Source: Mycolicibacterium sp. S2-37 (lineage in GTDB: Bacteria > Actinomycetota > Actinomycetes > Mycobacteriales > Mycobacteriaceae). From it: a stretch of DNA of 64,000 nucleotides. The notes below the pieces were generated by a model. The model did not search any database and was not told the origin of the DNA. It saw only the letters and a list, made by a program, of their open reading frames with translations. The stretch is taken from the NCBI RefSeq assembly GCF_017352375.1, contig NZ_JAFEVR010000009.1, positions 124,001-188,000 on the forward strand, given 5' to 3'. The translations under genes were made by a program, and so were the position numbers. Below are positions 53,182-61,886 of the stretch, piece by piece. Positions within the stretch are counted from its first letter, which is position 1. Each line of letters opens with the position of its first letter.

Positions 53182-53838
53182 ATGAGCACGCCCCCGGAGC
53201 CCGCCTCGCGCGAGCCGGAAGCGACCGGTCCCGCCTACCCGGAGGCCAAGCCGAGGGTGCTGCAGGACGGCCGCGACATGTTCTGGTCGATGGCTCCGCT
53301 GGTGGTCGCGTGCATCGTGTTGGCAGGACTGCTCGGCATGTGTTCCTTCCAGGGCACCCGCACCGGCACCGGCGCAGCACCCGCATTCGACGCGCCCGCC
53401 GCGCTGCAGGACGACGCCGATGCCCTACCGGTCCCGATCCGGGTGCCCGCGCTGCCGGAGGGCTGGACGTCAAACTCGGGCGGGCGAGAAGGCATCGAGG
53501 CCGGCCGGACCGATCCGGCGACCGGGCAGCCCACCCGTGCGGTGATCTCCCGCGTCGGCTACCTCACCCCCAGCGGTCAATATCTGAGCCTCTCGCAGAG
53601 CAACGCCGACGAGGACAGACTGGTCGGATCCATCACACCGGGCCTGGTGCCGTCCGGATCCGAGGACGTCGACGGTGTGACGTGGGTGGTCTACCGGGGC
53701 GGTGAAGGCGTGGAGCCGGTGTGGACGAGCCGGCTTCCTGGGCCCGCCCAGGTCGCCATCACCGGCGCGGGCAACACCGACGAGTTCCGCACGCTCGCGG
53801 CCGCGGTGCAGACGCAGCAGCCCCTGGATTCGCGATGA
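53182..53838 (+). CDS. DUF4245 membrane protein (Rv1100-like)
   Basis: The 218-residue protein has a short cytoplasmic tail, one membrane segment (about 35-55), then an extracytoplasmic domain with L-P-E-G-W-T-S-N-S and V-T-W-V-V-Y. It corresponds to DUF4245; function unknown. ATG 53182 is the first suitable start, divergent from glpX. The following gene starts inside its stop (ATGA). Confidence 0.8.
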   Translation: MSTPPEPASREPEATGPAYPEAKPRVLQDGRDMFWSMAPLVVACIVLAGLLGMCSFQGTRTGTGAAPAFDAPAALQDDADALPVPIRVPALPEGWTSNSGGREGIEAGRTDPATGQPTRAVISRVGYLTPSGQYLSLSQSNADEDRLVGSITPGLVPSGSEDVDGVTWVVYRGGEGVEPVWTSRLPGPAQVAITGAGNTDEFRTLAAAVQTQQPLDSR

Positions 53839-54665
53839 CTGCGCGCAAGCAGGACGTCGCCGGGGCGGCTCCCGCAGCAGATCTCACTGGCTGGACGGTC
53901 GAGGCGTTCACCGCCGCCGGCTACACCCACGACGTCTATCGCAGGGGCGAGGGCCCCGGCGTGGTGCTGATCCCCGAGATGCCGGGGCTGCACCCGCACG
54001 TGCTGGCGTTGGGCAACCACCTCGTCGACAGCGGCTTCACCGTCGCGGCGCCGTCGCTGTTCGGTACGCCGCTCAAGCCCGCACTGAGCCCCGGCGCGAT
54101 CCCGGTGCTGCTGAAGGGCTGCGTGGCCAAGGAGTTCGCCGCCTTCGCCACCAACGCCGACCGGCCCGTCGCGCACTATCTGCGTGCGCTGGCCCGTGAC
54201 CTGAACGCGCGCACGCCGGGACCGGGCGTCGGGGTGATCGGGCAGTGTTTCACCGGTGGGTTCGCACTCGCCGCGGCCGTCGACGAGAGCGTCCTGGCCC
54301 CGGTGCTCAGCCAGCCGTCGGTGCCGTTGCCGTTGACCTCCGCACAGAAACGCGACCCCGGGGTGTCCGAGGCCGAACTGCGGATCATCGAGCGGCGTGC
54401 GGCTGAGGACGGGCTGTGCGCGCTCGGCCTGCGGTTCAGTGAGGACTGGATGTCACCCGCGGAACGGTTCACCACGCTGAAGAACCGTCTCGGCGACGCC
54501 TTCGAGGTCATCGAGATCGACTCGGCGAAGGGCAATCCCCACGGCATCTCGTCGGCCGCGCATTCGGTGCTGACCGACCAGGTCCGGGAGGTCGACGGGC
54601 ATCCGGCCTACGAAGCCCGCAAGCGGGTCGTGGAGTTCCTCACCGAGCGGCTGCTCGCGGCCTGA
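53835..54665 (+). CDS. Dienelactone hydrolase family protein
   Basis: The 276-residue alpha/beta-hydrolase has Cys138 in V-I-G-Q-C-F-T-G-G as nucleophile, the hallmark of dienelactone hydrolases, and His in G-N-P-H-G (about 241). The family opens lactone rings in aromatic breakdown, but many mycobacterial members have unknown substrates. It overlaps the DUF4245 stop by 4 bp and is therefore translationally coupled to it. Confidence 0.82.
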   Translation: MTARKQDVAGAAPAADLTGWTVEAFTAAGYTHDVYRRGEGPGVVLIPEMPGLHPHVLALGNHLVDSGFTVAAPSLFGTPLKPALSPGAIPVLLKGCVAKEFAAFATNADRPVAHYLRALARDLNARTPGPGVGVIGQCFTGGFALAAAVDESVLAPVLSQPSVPLPLTSAQKRDPGVSEAELRIIERRAAEDGLCALGLRFSEDWMSPAERFTTLKNRLGDAFEVIEIDSAKGNPHGISSAAHSVLTDQVREVDGHPAYEARKRVVEFLTERLLAA

Positions 54666-54731
54666 CCGGTCGCTTCTCCTTCTCCATTCCTTTCACCACC
54701 ACATCGCAGTCGGCGCTGTCCTCGCATTATC

Positions 54732-54789
54732 AGCGCTAGCATATTCGGTATAGCGCTGTTATTATCGAGGATAACCAGGTTCGGTTATC
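54732..54789. promoter_or_regulatory. Two palindromes in an AT-rich promoter
   Basis: AGCGCTA (54732-54738) faces TAGCGCT (54751-54757), and GATAACC (54770-54776) faces GGTTATC (54783-54789). Both have arms of 7 bp perfect match. The stretch is much richer in A and T than the genome. It precedes the secreted-protein/SDR operon; the TetR gene further downstream is a possible reader. Confidence 0.55.
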
Positions 54790-54806
54790 AACGATATGGA
54801 GATGGG

Positions 54807-55115
54807 ATGATGTTTGCTTCAGGTGAGATCACACGGCGGTGGGCCGTCGCATCAGCCGCAGCGGCGCTCGTGACGATCGGGGCGGGTGCGGCCGGGGTGG
54901 CGTCCGCGGCGCCCACCGGCGGCGGATCGGTCGCCGACACCGTCCGTGACCTACGCGCGCAGGGCTACACGGTTCGGATCACCCAGGCCGCCAGCGGGCC
55001 GCTGTCCCGGTGCGCAGTCGAACAGGTGCGGGGAGTGCAGAGCCCCGGCACCTCGGGCGCAGGCACTGTGCTCGTCGACATCTCCTGCCCGGACAGCTTC
55101 TCCACCGGCGACTGA
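54807..55115 (+). CDS. Small exported two-cysteine protein, second copy
   Basis: The 102-residue precursor has a signal peptide of about 34 residues ending V-A-S-A-A. Its mature part follows the pattern of the protein at 13061-13372: D-T-V-R-D-L-R-A-Q-G-Y-T-V, then P-L-S-R-C-A-V and a Cys near the end (I-S-C-P). A disulfide is likely. Start: ATG 54807, with ATG 54810 equally good; GGAGATGGG upstream. The next gene, an exported SDR, starts 12 bp after its stop. Confidence 0.72.
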   Translation: MMFASGEITRRWAVASAAAALVTIGAGAAGVASAAPTGGGSVADTVRDLRAQGYTVRITQAASGPLSRCAVEQVRGVQSPGTSGAGTVLVDISCPDSFSTGD

Positions 55116-55127
55116 GGGGCGGGAGAT

Positions 55128-56015
55128 ATGGACACCACAGGCGCACCTGCGACTGCGACCAGCCCGGTCCAGAGCCCGGCGCGTCGGATGAGCAGACGGT
55201 CGATGTTGGCGGCGACCGCAGCCGTCGGCGCAGGAGCGGCCGGAGTCGCCGGCATCGCGGCGGCCGTCGGCGACGACGTCACAACGAACGGCATGTCGGC
55301 CCTGGTGACAGGGTCATCGCGGGGTATCGGCGCGGCCACCGCCCGACGGCTTGCCCGCGCCGGATACGCGGTCACCGTCAACTGTGTGGTGAACGAAGAT
55401 CTGGCCGCCGGAGTCGTCGGTGACATCGAACGCGCCGGCGGGCGCGCCATCTGGGTGCGGGCCGACGTCAGCGACCCCGCCGCGGTGGCCCGATTGTTCG
55501 ACGAACACGATCGCGCCTTCGGCGGGCCGGACGTCGTGGTCGCCAACGCGGGCATCATGCGGTTGGCGTCGTTCGCCGAGATGGCCGACGCGGACTTCGA
55601 CGAGATGTTCGCCGTCAACGCCAAGGGCGGCTTCAACACGCTGCGCCAGGCCGCCCGGCGGATCCGCGACGGCGGGCGGATCATCACGCTCTCGTCGAGC
55701 ATCACCCAGCTTCGCAGCCCCACCTACGGCCCCTATGCGGCCACCAAGACCGCCCAGGACATGTACGCCGCAATCTTGGCCAAAGAGCTTGCAGGGCGGC
55801 GGATCTCGGTCAACGCCGTGGCCCCGGGCGTCGTCAACACCACCCTGTTCACCGACGGCAAGACCCCGCAGCAGATCGAAGGGTTCGTGCAGCGCACGCC
55901 GTTGGGGCGGCTCGGTGAGCCCACCGACATCGCCGACACCATCGCCTCGCTGTGCGACGCGGGTGGCGGGTGGATCAACGGTCAGACGGTGTTCTCCAAC
56001 GGCGGGATCGTGTGA
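55128..56015 (+). CDS. Short-chain dehydrogenase with Tat-type signal
   Basis: The 295-residue classical SDR has an N-terminal extension of about 55 residues that holds S-R-R-S-M-L-A and a hydrophobic Ala/Gly stretch, a twin-arginine signal. The Rossmann part has T-G-S-S-R-G-I-G, N-A-G-I and the active-site S-S-S with Y-A-A-T-K. Export as a folded, cofactor-loaded enzyme is what the Tat route allows. Substrate unknown. It is followed after 85 bp by a TetR gene on the same strand. Confidence 0.78.
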   Translation: MDTTGAPATATSPVQSPARRMSRRSMLAATAAVGAGAAGVAGIAAAVGDDVTTNGMSALVTGSSRGIGAATARRLARAGYAVTVNCVVNEDLAAGVVGDIERAGGRAIWVRADVSDPAAVARLFDEHDRAFGGPDVVVANAGIMRLASFAEMADADFDEMFAVNAKGGFNTLRQAARRIRDGGRIITLSSSITQLRSPTYGPYAATKTAQDMYAAILAKELAGRRISVNAVAPGVVNTTLFTDGKTPQQIEGFVQRTPLGRLGEPTDIADTIASLCDAGGGWINGQTVFSNGGIV

Positions 56016-56100
56016 CGGCCGCTTCCGATGGAGGTCGAGCGCCGGCCCCGCGCTCTCGGTTAGCGTTGGTCCGCAATCATCCCTGGGCGACGGGCACCCG

Positions 56101-56817
56101 ATGACACCTCCGACGGCACTGACCGAACACGATCCGCGCGAACGCATCCTGCGCGCGGCCGTCGAGTTGCTGAGCGCCGCCGGGCGCGATGCCGTGTCGA
56201 CCCGCGCGGTCAGCGCCGCCGCCGGGGTGCAACCACCGACGATCTACCGTCACTTCGGCGATATGCGGCGGCTGGTCGATGCGGCCGCCAGCCGCGGAAT
56301 GGCCGACTATCTCCAGGAGAAGCGCAGCCGTCCCCACGAGGATGATCCGGTCGACGATCTGAGAGCGGGCTGGGACCTGCACGTGAACTTCGGAGTGACC
56401 CGTCCGCACATCTACACCGTTCTCTACGGCGACCCCCGGCCCGGGGAGGAACCGCGTGGGGTGGCCGAGGGCAATGCCATCCTGCGCGGCCTGCTGCAGC
56501 GCATCGCGGTGGCCGGGCGGCTGCGCGTGGAAGTCGATCACGCCGCCGAGATGGTGCACTCCGGATGCCGGGGGGTGGCGCTCACCCTCATCGCCACCCC
56601 GCCGGCCGAACGCGATCTGCAGCTGTCGACGGCCGTGCGGGAGGCGCTGCTGGCGGCGGTCACCACCGATAGCCCGGACCGGGACGACGGCAAGGGCCTC
56701 GTCCCACGCGCCATCGCGCTCAAAGCCGCCATCGAGGCATCCCCGCCGAGTGCGCTGTCGAGCGCCGAGGCGACGATGTTCCTCGAGTGGCTGAACCGCC
56801 TGCTTCAGGGCGACTGA
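56101..56817 (+). CDS. TetR-family transcriptional regulator
   Basis: The 238-residue regulator has an N-terminal helix-turn-helix (about 12-58: E-R-I-L-R-A-A, then V-S-A-A-A-G-V-Q-P-P-T-I-Y-R-H-F) and an all-helical ligand domain with no clear clue to its ligand. Its gene follows the Tat-SDR gene and may regulate the operon with two palindromes upstream at 54732-54789. Its end overlaps the convergent transporter gene by 13 bp. Confidence 0.85.
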   Translation: MTPPTALTEHDPRERILRAAVELLSAAGRDAVSTRAVSAAAGVQPPTIYRHFGDMRRLVDAAASRGMADYLQEKRSRPHEDDPVDDLRAGWDLHVNFGVTRPHIYTVLYGDPRPGEEPRGVAEGNAILRGLLQRIAVAGRLRVEVDHAAEMVHSGCRGVALTLIATPPAERDLQLSTAVREALLAAVTTDSPDRDDGKGLVPRAIALKAAIEASPPSALSSAEATMFLEWLNRLLQGD

Positions 56818-58001
56818 TCGACGGCTGACGGCGCCGCGTTCGGTCGCCGGCTGAGCCGGTCGGAAAGCCACCGCCACCAGCGCGGCCGGGACGGTTCGTC
56901 GTCCTCGGGTGGCCGCAGCGGAACCCCCTTGTAGACCGCGAGATAGACGCTGATCGTCGTCACGACGATGATCATCAGCACCGGGCCCAGAACGATGCCC
57001 CAGAAGCCGAACATCGCGATCCCGGAGAACACCGCGAGCAGCATCAGCGCGGGGTCCAGCCGCGCCTCCTTCGGGACGAGGATCGGCCGCAGTACGTTGT
57101 CGATGTTGGTGACGACCAGCAGATGGAACGCCACCACGAAGATCCCTCCGATGATGTTGCCGAACAACGCCATCCCGATACCGAACGGGATGGTGACCAC
57201 CCCGCTGCCCAGTGGGATCACCGACAGCGCACTGAGCGCGACGGCGAAGAAGAAGAATCCCTCGTGGAACCCGGCGAGGTAGATCGACACCGCGCCCGCG
57301 ACGCCCTGACACAACGCGATCACGAACTGCCCCTTGACCGTTCCCCGCACCATCGCGCCGGTCTTGTCCAGGTACAGGTCGGTGATCTGTTCGCCGAGCG
57401 GATTGAGCCGCCGGATCAAAGTGCGGATCTTCTCCCGGTTCACCAGCAGCGAGACGAACACGTACAGGAAGATCACCGATGCGGCGAGAGCGCCGAGCAC
57501 CCCGCCGAGCGCCCCCTCTAGTACACCGAGCAGCCACTCGCCGACCCGCTGCGAGACCGTGACGACGCCGTCGCGCAGGGTGTCCGGCGTGAGCCGGATG
57601 TCGAGGAACGGGACGCGGGCGAGCAGATCGTTGGCGAAGGCGAGGCCGCGGTCGCCCAGTGAGCTGACGTCCGTGGTGGCCATCCATCCGCTGACCGTGT
57701 TGACCATCTGGGTGATCTGCGCGATCGCCAGCACCACGACGATGCTCACCGGGACGATCACGGTCAGCAGCGCGGCGATCACGGTCAGCGTGGCCGCCAG
57801 GCCGGTCCCGAGCCGGCGGCGCATACGTTCGTAGAACGGCGTGAACAGGTAGGCGGCCACCGCCGCGACCACGATGAGGATGAAGAAGCCGCGCAGGAAG
57901 TATGCGCCGAACCCGACGGCCAGCAGGGTCGCGACGGCGAGCGCGCGCTTCTGGGTGGGGGTGAACCCGGCCGCGGCGCCGTGGTCCGGGCTGTCAGCCA
58001 C
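56805..58001 (-). CDS. AI-2E-family transporter (Rv1101c-like)
   Basis: The 398-residue protein has about eight hydrophobic segments in the pattern of the AI-2E (PerM/UPF0118) family, with P-L-G-S-G and a central G-x-x-x-x-x-P-x-L-V-P region, and a charged C terminus. AI-2E members are proposed ion or signal exporters. It overlaps the SDR gene upstream by 8 bp, so translation is coupled. It matches Rv1101c. Confidence 0.88.
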   Translation of the reverse strand: MADSPDHGAAAGFTPTQKRALAVATLLAVGFGAYFLRGFFILIVVAAVAAYLFTPFYERMRRRLGTGLAATLTVIAALLTVIVPVSIVVVLAIAQITQMVNTVSGWMATTDVSSLGDRGLAFANDLLARVPFLDIRLTPDTLRDGVVTVSQRVGEWLLGVLEGALGGVLGALAASVIFLYVFVSLLVNREKIRTLIRRLNPLGEQITDLYLDKTGAMVRGTVKGQFVIALCQGVAGAVSIYLAGFHEGFFFFAVALSALSVIPLGSGVVTIPFGIGMALFGNIIGGIFVVAFHLLVVTNIDNVLRPILVPKEARLDPALMLLAVFSGIAMFGFWGIVLGPVLMIIVVTTISVYLAVYKGVPLRPPEDDEPSRPRWWRWLSDRLSRRPNAAPSAVDQSP

Positions 58002-58824
58002 TGTCCGCGCCGACCGCGCCGGTCTGCTGGCCGGCGCGCTGCTGCGCGACGAACCGCGTCGCCATCCGCCCCATCAGGCCCGGCGCCAACCGCGCGAACA
58101 GCCAGGCGCCGTGGGCGCTGCGCGGCCGGACCAGGATGGCCTTGTTCCGTTCGACGGCGCGCAGCGTGTCCTGGGCCAGCCGGTCGGCGTCGTACGCCTT
58201 GGCCATCCCCCTGGCGCCGAGGTAGTAGTTGCGGCCGACGAAGCCGCCGATGGCGCCCTTGTCGAGGATCGGCGTCTCGACCGCGCCGGGACACACCGCC
58301 AGCACGCCGACGCCGTGCGCGGCGGCCTCCGAACGCAGCGCCTGGGACAGGCCCACGACGGCGTGCTTGGTCATCACGTAGCTGGTCACCAGGCCGGCCG
58401 CGGTCAGACCGGCCATCGATGCGGTGTTGACGATGTGGCCGCCGCCCTGGCGGATCATCTGCGGGTAGGCCGCGGCGACGCCGTGCACCACGCCGCGGAT
58501 GTTGATGTCGATGATCGCGTTCCACTGGTCGAGGGTGAGCAGTTCGGTGTCACCGCCCCACGAGATGCCGGCGTTGTTGAACATCAGGTCGAGCCGCCCC
58601 GCGCAGGCGACGACGTCGTCGACGGCGCCCTGTACCGCCGCGGCATCGGTGACGTCCAGATGTGCGGCGCGAGCATCGATGCCGCGAGCGGTCGCCTCGG
58701 CAGCGGCGGCGTCGACATCGGTGCACAGCACCTCGGCACCCGCGGCCGCCAACGCGCGGCACAGCGCGGCGCCGATACCCGAGCCGGCGCCGGTGACGAT
58801 GGCCTGCTTACCGGCGAACGTCAT
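57994..58824 (-). CDS. Short-chain dehydrogenase/reductase
   Basis: The 276-residue SDR has T-G-A-G-S-G-I-G, N-N-A-G-I-S and the active site T-A-S-M-A-G with Y-V-M-T-K. It has a long C-terminal segment with hydrophobic helix (A-R-L-A-P-G-L-M), as in retinol- and steroid-type SDRs. The gene begins right after another SDR gene (stop at 58825), and both probably share the KstR-type promoter at 59602. Confidence 0.83.
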   Translation of the reverse strand: MTFAGKQAIVTGAGSGIGAALCRALAAAGAEVLCTDVDAAAAEATARGIDARAAHLDVTDAAAVQGAVDDVVACAGRLDLMFNNAGISWGGDTELLTLDQWNAIIDINIRGVVHGVAAAYPQMIRQGGGHIVNTASMAGLTAAGLVTSYVMTKHAVVGLSQALRSEAAAHGVGVLAVCPGAVETPILDKGAIGGFVGRNYYLGARGMAKAYDADRLAQDTLRAVERNKAILVRPRSAHGAWLFARLAPGLMGRMATRFVAQQRAGQQTGAVGADSG

Positions 58825-59589
58825 CTAGGCCTCCGCCAACTTCATCACATGGCCGAGGATGTCGGGATAGCGCTTGAGATGCGCGCCGCCGTTGAGGTCG
58901 AGCACTTCACCGGTCAGCCACGAAGCGCCGGGGGAGCACAGGTAGCGCACAGCGTTGGCGATGTCCTCGGGGGTGCCCGCCCGGCCGAGCGCTGTGTTCT
59001 CGAGGTAGTCCTCGACGACGCCGGGTACCGAGGCGGCCGGTGCGGTCAGCGGGGTGTGGACGAATCCGGGGGCGACGGCGTTGACGCGGATCCCGCGCGG
59101 TCCCATCTCCAGCGCGGCCACCTGGGTGAGCATCGACAGGCCGGCCTTCGCCGCGCAGTAGGCGCTCATCCCGGCCGCGGGCTGACGCCCGTTGAGTGAC
59201 GAGATCTGCACCAGCACACCACCTTCGCGCAACAACCGGCCCGCGTGCTTGGCGACCACGAAGCCGCCGGTGAGGCACACGTCGATCACCTCGCGGAATT
59301 GATCCACGGGCATGTCGGTGATCATGCCGACGTTGCTGAACCCCGCGCAGTTCACGACGGCGTCGATGGGGCCCGCCTGGTCGAACAACCTCTCCACCGT
59401 CGCTTCATCGGTGACGTCGACGTGGGCCGCCCTGTGCGGTGCCCCCAGTGCGGCGGCGGCGTCGTTGGCGCCGTCGGCGTTGCGATCGGCGAGGACGACG
59501 CGGTAGCCGTCGGCGGCGAGGCCGTGGGCGGTGGCCAGGCCGATACCCGAGGCCGCTCCGACGACGATGGCGGTGCGCGTGCTGGTCAT
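58825..59589 (-). CDS. Short-chain dehydrogenase/reductase downstream of KstR-type site
   Basis: The 254-residue classical SDR has G-A-A-S-G-I-G-L-A (nucleotide binding), N-C-A-G-F-S, active S in I-S-S-L-N-G and Y-C-A-A-K. ATG 59589 follows GGAGGCAC. It is the first gene of a run that continues into the second SDR and the AI-2E gene. A KstR-consensus operator sits 13 bp before the start, consistent with a steroid or acyl-CoA alcohol dehydrogenase (inference). Confidence 0.85.
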   Translation of the reverse strand: MTSTRTAIVVGAASGIGLATAHGLAADGYRVVLADRNADGANDAAAALGAPHRAAHVDVTDEATVERLFDQAGPIDAVVNCAGFSNVGMITDMPVDQFREVIDVCLTGGFVVAKHAGRLLREGGVLVQISSLNGRQPAAGMSAYCAAKAGLSMLTQVAALEMGPRGIRVNAVAPGFVHTPLTAPAASVPGVVEDYLENTALGRAGTPEDIANAVRYLCSPGASWLTGEVLDLNGGAHLKRYPDILGHVMKLAEA

Positions 59590-59601
59590 GTGCCTCCAAA
59601 C

Positions 59602-59615
59602 TGGAACGTGTTGCA
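59602..59615. promoter_or_regulatory. KstR-type operator before the SDR gene
   Basis: TGGAACGTGTTGCA matches TNNAACNNGTTNNA at all fixed positions, 13 bp upstream of the SDR start on the minus strand. Confidence 0.65.
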
Positions 59616-59769
59616 GGCATCCTTTCCTATGCGCGGGTTCTGCACCAGAGTTCATCGCCACGCCGAGATCGACGTTTCGCCCGATGTCACTCGCACTTCT
59701 TCACCCGATTGTTCGTTTGGGCGCGTTGTTCGGCGGCGCCGTGTGCGAAGGGGCGCACAATCTAGAGCC

Positions 59770-60486
59770 ATGCTGGCCGTCGATCTGCTCACCCGCGTCG
59801 GGCTGGCGACCCTGCTGGGTGTGATCATCGGCCTCGAGCGGCAGTGGCGCTCACGCATGGCCGGACTCCAGACCATGGCGCTGGTCAGCACCGGTTCGGC
59901 GCTGTACCTGATCCTCGGCGCCTACAGTTTCCCCGGCGCCGACCCCACCCGGGTGGCCGCTCAGATCGTCAGCGGAATCGGATTCCTCGGCGCCGGAGTC
60001 ATCATGAAGCAGGGTCTGTCGGTGACCGGCCTGAACACCGCGGCCACGTTGTGGTCGGCCGGCGCGGTGGGCGCGCTGGCCGGCGCATGGCTGTGGCGCG
60101 AAGCCATCGCGAGCGCCCTGATCGTGTTGTGCGCCAACCTCTTCCTGCATCCCCTCGCCGAGGTGATGGATCGGCGCAAGTCCTGGTCGGGCCGCGAGAA
60201 TTCCCCCGCGGTGTACGAGCTGGTGGTGATGTGCCGCGCTGATCGGCTTGCCGCGCTCCGCGACCTCATCCTGCAGACGGTCAGGGTGCCCCAGCTGACA
60301 TTGAGGTCGGTCCGGACGACGGACCCGGCCTCGGGCTCGGCCGAGATCCGGGTCGGGCTGTCGGCCGAGTCCCGCGACGACGCCGTGATGGAAAAGGTGG
60401 TCGGCACACTCGCCGGCGACGCCGCGGTGGAGGGGGTGCGGTGGACGATCCCCGACGAGGCCGCCGAGGGGTTGGCCCGGCCCTGA
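59770..60486 (+). CDS. MgtC/SapB-family membrane protein
   Basis: The 238-residue protein has four to five hydrophobic helices with G-L-E-R-Q-W-R, G-I-G-F-L-G-A-G-V-I and T-A-A-T-L-W-S-A-G-A-V-G, the MgtC/SapB signature, and a C-terminal ACT-like soluble domain (about 150-235). MgtC proteins aid growth at low magnesium and inside macrophages. It is divergent from the SDR operon and convergent with the 3-beta-HSD gene, with no bases between stops. Confidence 0.87.
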   Translation: MLAVDLLTRVGLATLLGVIIGLERQWRSRMAGLQTMALVSTGSALYLILGAYSFPGADPTRVAAQIVSGIGFLGAGVIMKQGLSVTGLNTAATLWSAGAVGALAGAWLWREAIASALIVLCANLFLHPLAEVMDRRKSWSGRENSPAVYELVVMCRADRLAALRDLILQTVRVPQLTLRSVRTTDPASGSAEIRVGLSAESRDDAVMEKVVGTLAGDAAVEGVRWTIPDEAAEGLARP

Positions 60487-61599
60487 TCAACCCGCCGGCG
60501 GCGCCGCCCCGGCCACAGTGACCGCGGACGTACCGCGCTGTGACTTCATCTTGTGGAACAGCTCGACGTAGTAGGGCAGGCACTGCGCCATCGCCTCTTC
60601 GGTGGTGAACAGCGGCCGGTAGCCCAGATCACGTTCGGCTTTCGCGATCGAGAAGTAGTTGTCCAGCGTGATCCGTTCCACCGCAGTGGGTTCCAGGGGC
60701 GGCTTGGGCAGCCCGAACCGGAAGTGCAACCGCTGCCACAGGGTCATGACAGCCAGCACCAGCCGCCCGGAGATCCGCAGTGTCGGCAGCTTCTCCCCGC
60801 AGGCCTCGATGACCGGCCTGCTGAACTCGAACATGTTGACCGGGTCGCCGTCGTTGACGAAGTACGCCTGGCCCGGCGCGGTCCCCCCGGGCACCAGGTG
60901 CTGTGCGGCCAGGATGAAACCGTGCACCAGGTTGTGCACGTAGGAGTTGTCGAGTTTGACGTCCTTGCTGCCGACGAGCACCTTCACGTGCCCGGCCTGC
61001 ACACTCTCGAAGACCTTGCGGAACATCGTCTGGTCGCCGCGGCCCCAGATCCCGCTGGGCCGGACGGAACACGTCAACATTCCATCCACGCCGTTCTCAG
61101 ACAGCACGAACTTCTCGGCCGTCACCTTGGTCTCGGTATAGAGGTCGTTGAACCGGTCGGTGTAGGGCATCGTCTCGTCACCGGCGACGATGCGCTGACC
61201 GCCCATGACGACGCTGTTGGAGGCGGTGTAGACGAAACGCTTGACGCCCGCCGCGCGTCCGGCGCGCACCAGGTTCTCGGTGCCGCCCACGTTGACCGCG
61301 AAGCTGCGCTGCCGGTACGCCTCGGTGACCGACGCCCCGCCCATCAGGTCGATGATCGCCGCGGTGTGGAACACGGTGTCGACCCCGGCCACCGCCTCGG
61401 CCACCGTCTCGGGATCGCAGATGTCGCCTTCGAGCGTCTCGAGGTTCGGATGCGCCGGCAGCGGAGAGGGCGAGCGGTCGAACGAGCGCACCTGATGGCC
61501 CCGTTCGAGCAGTTCGGTCACCAGGTTGGCCCCGACGAAGCCGGAGCCACCGGTCACCAGCACCCGGCCGAGTTCGGTCGTCAACGATGCGTCACCCAT
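60487..61599 (-). CDS. 3-beta-hydroxysteroid dehydrogenase/isomerase (Rv1106c-like)
   Basis: A 370-residue extended SDR with G-G-S-G-F-V-G-A-N (nucleotide binding), D-I-C-D-P and Y-T-E-T-K (catalytic Tyr and Lys) plus a hydrophobic C-terminal region. It is the positional and sequence counterpart of the M. tuberculosis enzyme that oxidises cholesterol to cholest-4-en-3-one. The KstR-type operator 15 bp upstream agrees with this. Order 3-beta-HSD, xseB, xseA, Rv1109c, ispH is kept. Confidence 0.9.
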   Translation of the reverse strand: MGDASLTTELGRVLVTGGSGFVGANLVTELLERGHQVRSFDRSPSPLPAHPNLETLEGDICDPETVAEAVAGVDTVFHTAAIIDLMGGASVTEAYRQRSFAVNVGGTENLVRAGRAAGVKRFVYTASNSVVMGGQRIVAGDETMPYTDRFNDLYTETKVTAEKFVLSENGVDGMLTCSVRPSGIWGRGDQTMFRKVFESVQAGHVKVLVGSKDVKLDNSYVHNLVHGFILAAQHLVPGGTAPGQAYFVNDGDPVNMFEFSRPVIEACGEKLPTLRISGRLVLAVMTLWQRLHFRFGLPKPPLEPTAVERITLDNYFSIAKAERDLGYRPLFTTEEAMAQCLPYYVELFHKMKSQRGTSAVTVAGAAPPAG

Positions 61600-61613
61600 G
61601 CGGCGACTATAAC

Positions 61614-61627
61614 TGAAACGTGTTCCA
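61614..61627. promoter_or_regulatory. KstR-type operator before the 3-beta-HSD gene
   Basis: TGAAACGTGTTCCA matches TNNAACNNGTTNNA at all fixed positions, 15 bp upstream of the 3-beta-HSD start. The block AACGTGTTCCAGTTTT that extends it to the right is shared with the site at 14698. Confidence 0.72.
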
Positions 61628-61661
61628 GTTTTGAAGAGCCGACCCGAAAACGGCCGCGCCG

Positions 61662-61886
61662 TCAGTTGCCGTCGGCGTCATGCGACCCGAGCGCATCCTC
61701 GATTCGCTGCCGCGCCCCAGCTAAATGCTCCTCGCAGCATTTGGCCAGCGCCTCACCCCTTTCCCAAAGTTTCAGCGATGCATCGAGGTCCAGGCCGCCC
61801 TGTTCGAGCTGTTGCACGACGGCGATCAACTCGTCCCGCGCCTCCTCGTACCCCATCTCACTAATGGGCTTCATCTGCTCCCTCAC
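61662..61886 (-). CDS. xseB: Exonuclease VII small subunit
   Basis: The 74-residue all-helical XseB has the family pattern G-Y-E-E-A-R-D-E-L with L-E-x-G-G-L-D-L-D-x-S-L-x-L-W-E-R-G and a tail with C-C-E-E-H-L. ATG 61874 (70 residues) is the other possible start. It overlaps the end of xseA, so the two subunits are made in step. Confidence 0.9.
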   Translation of the reverse strand: MREQMKPISEMGYEEARDELIAVVQQLEQGGLDLDASLKLWERGEALAKCCEEHLAGARQRIEDALGSHDADGN

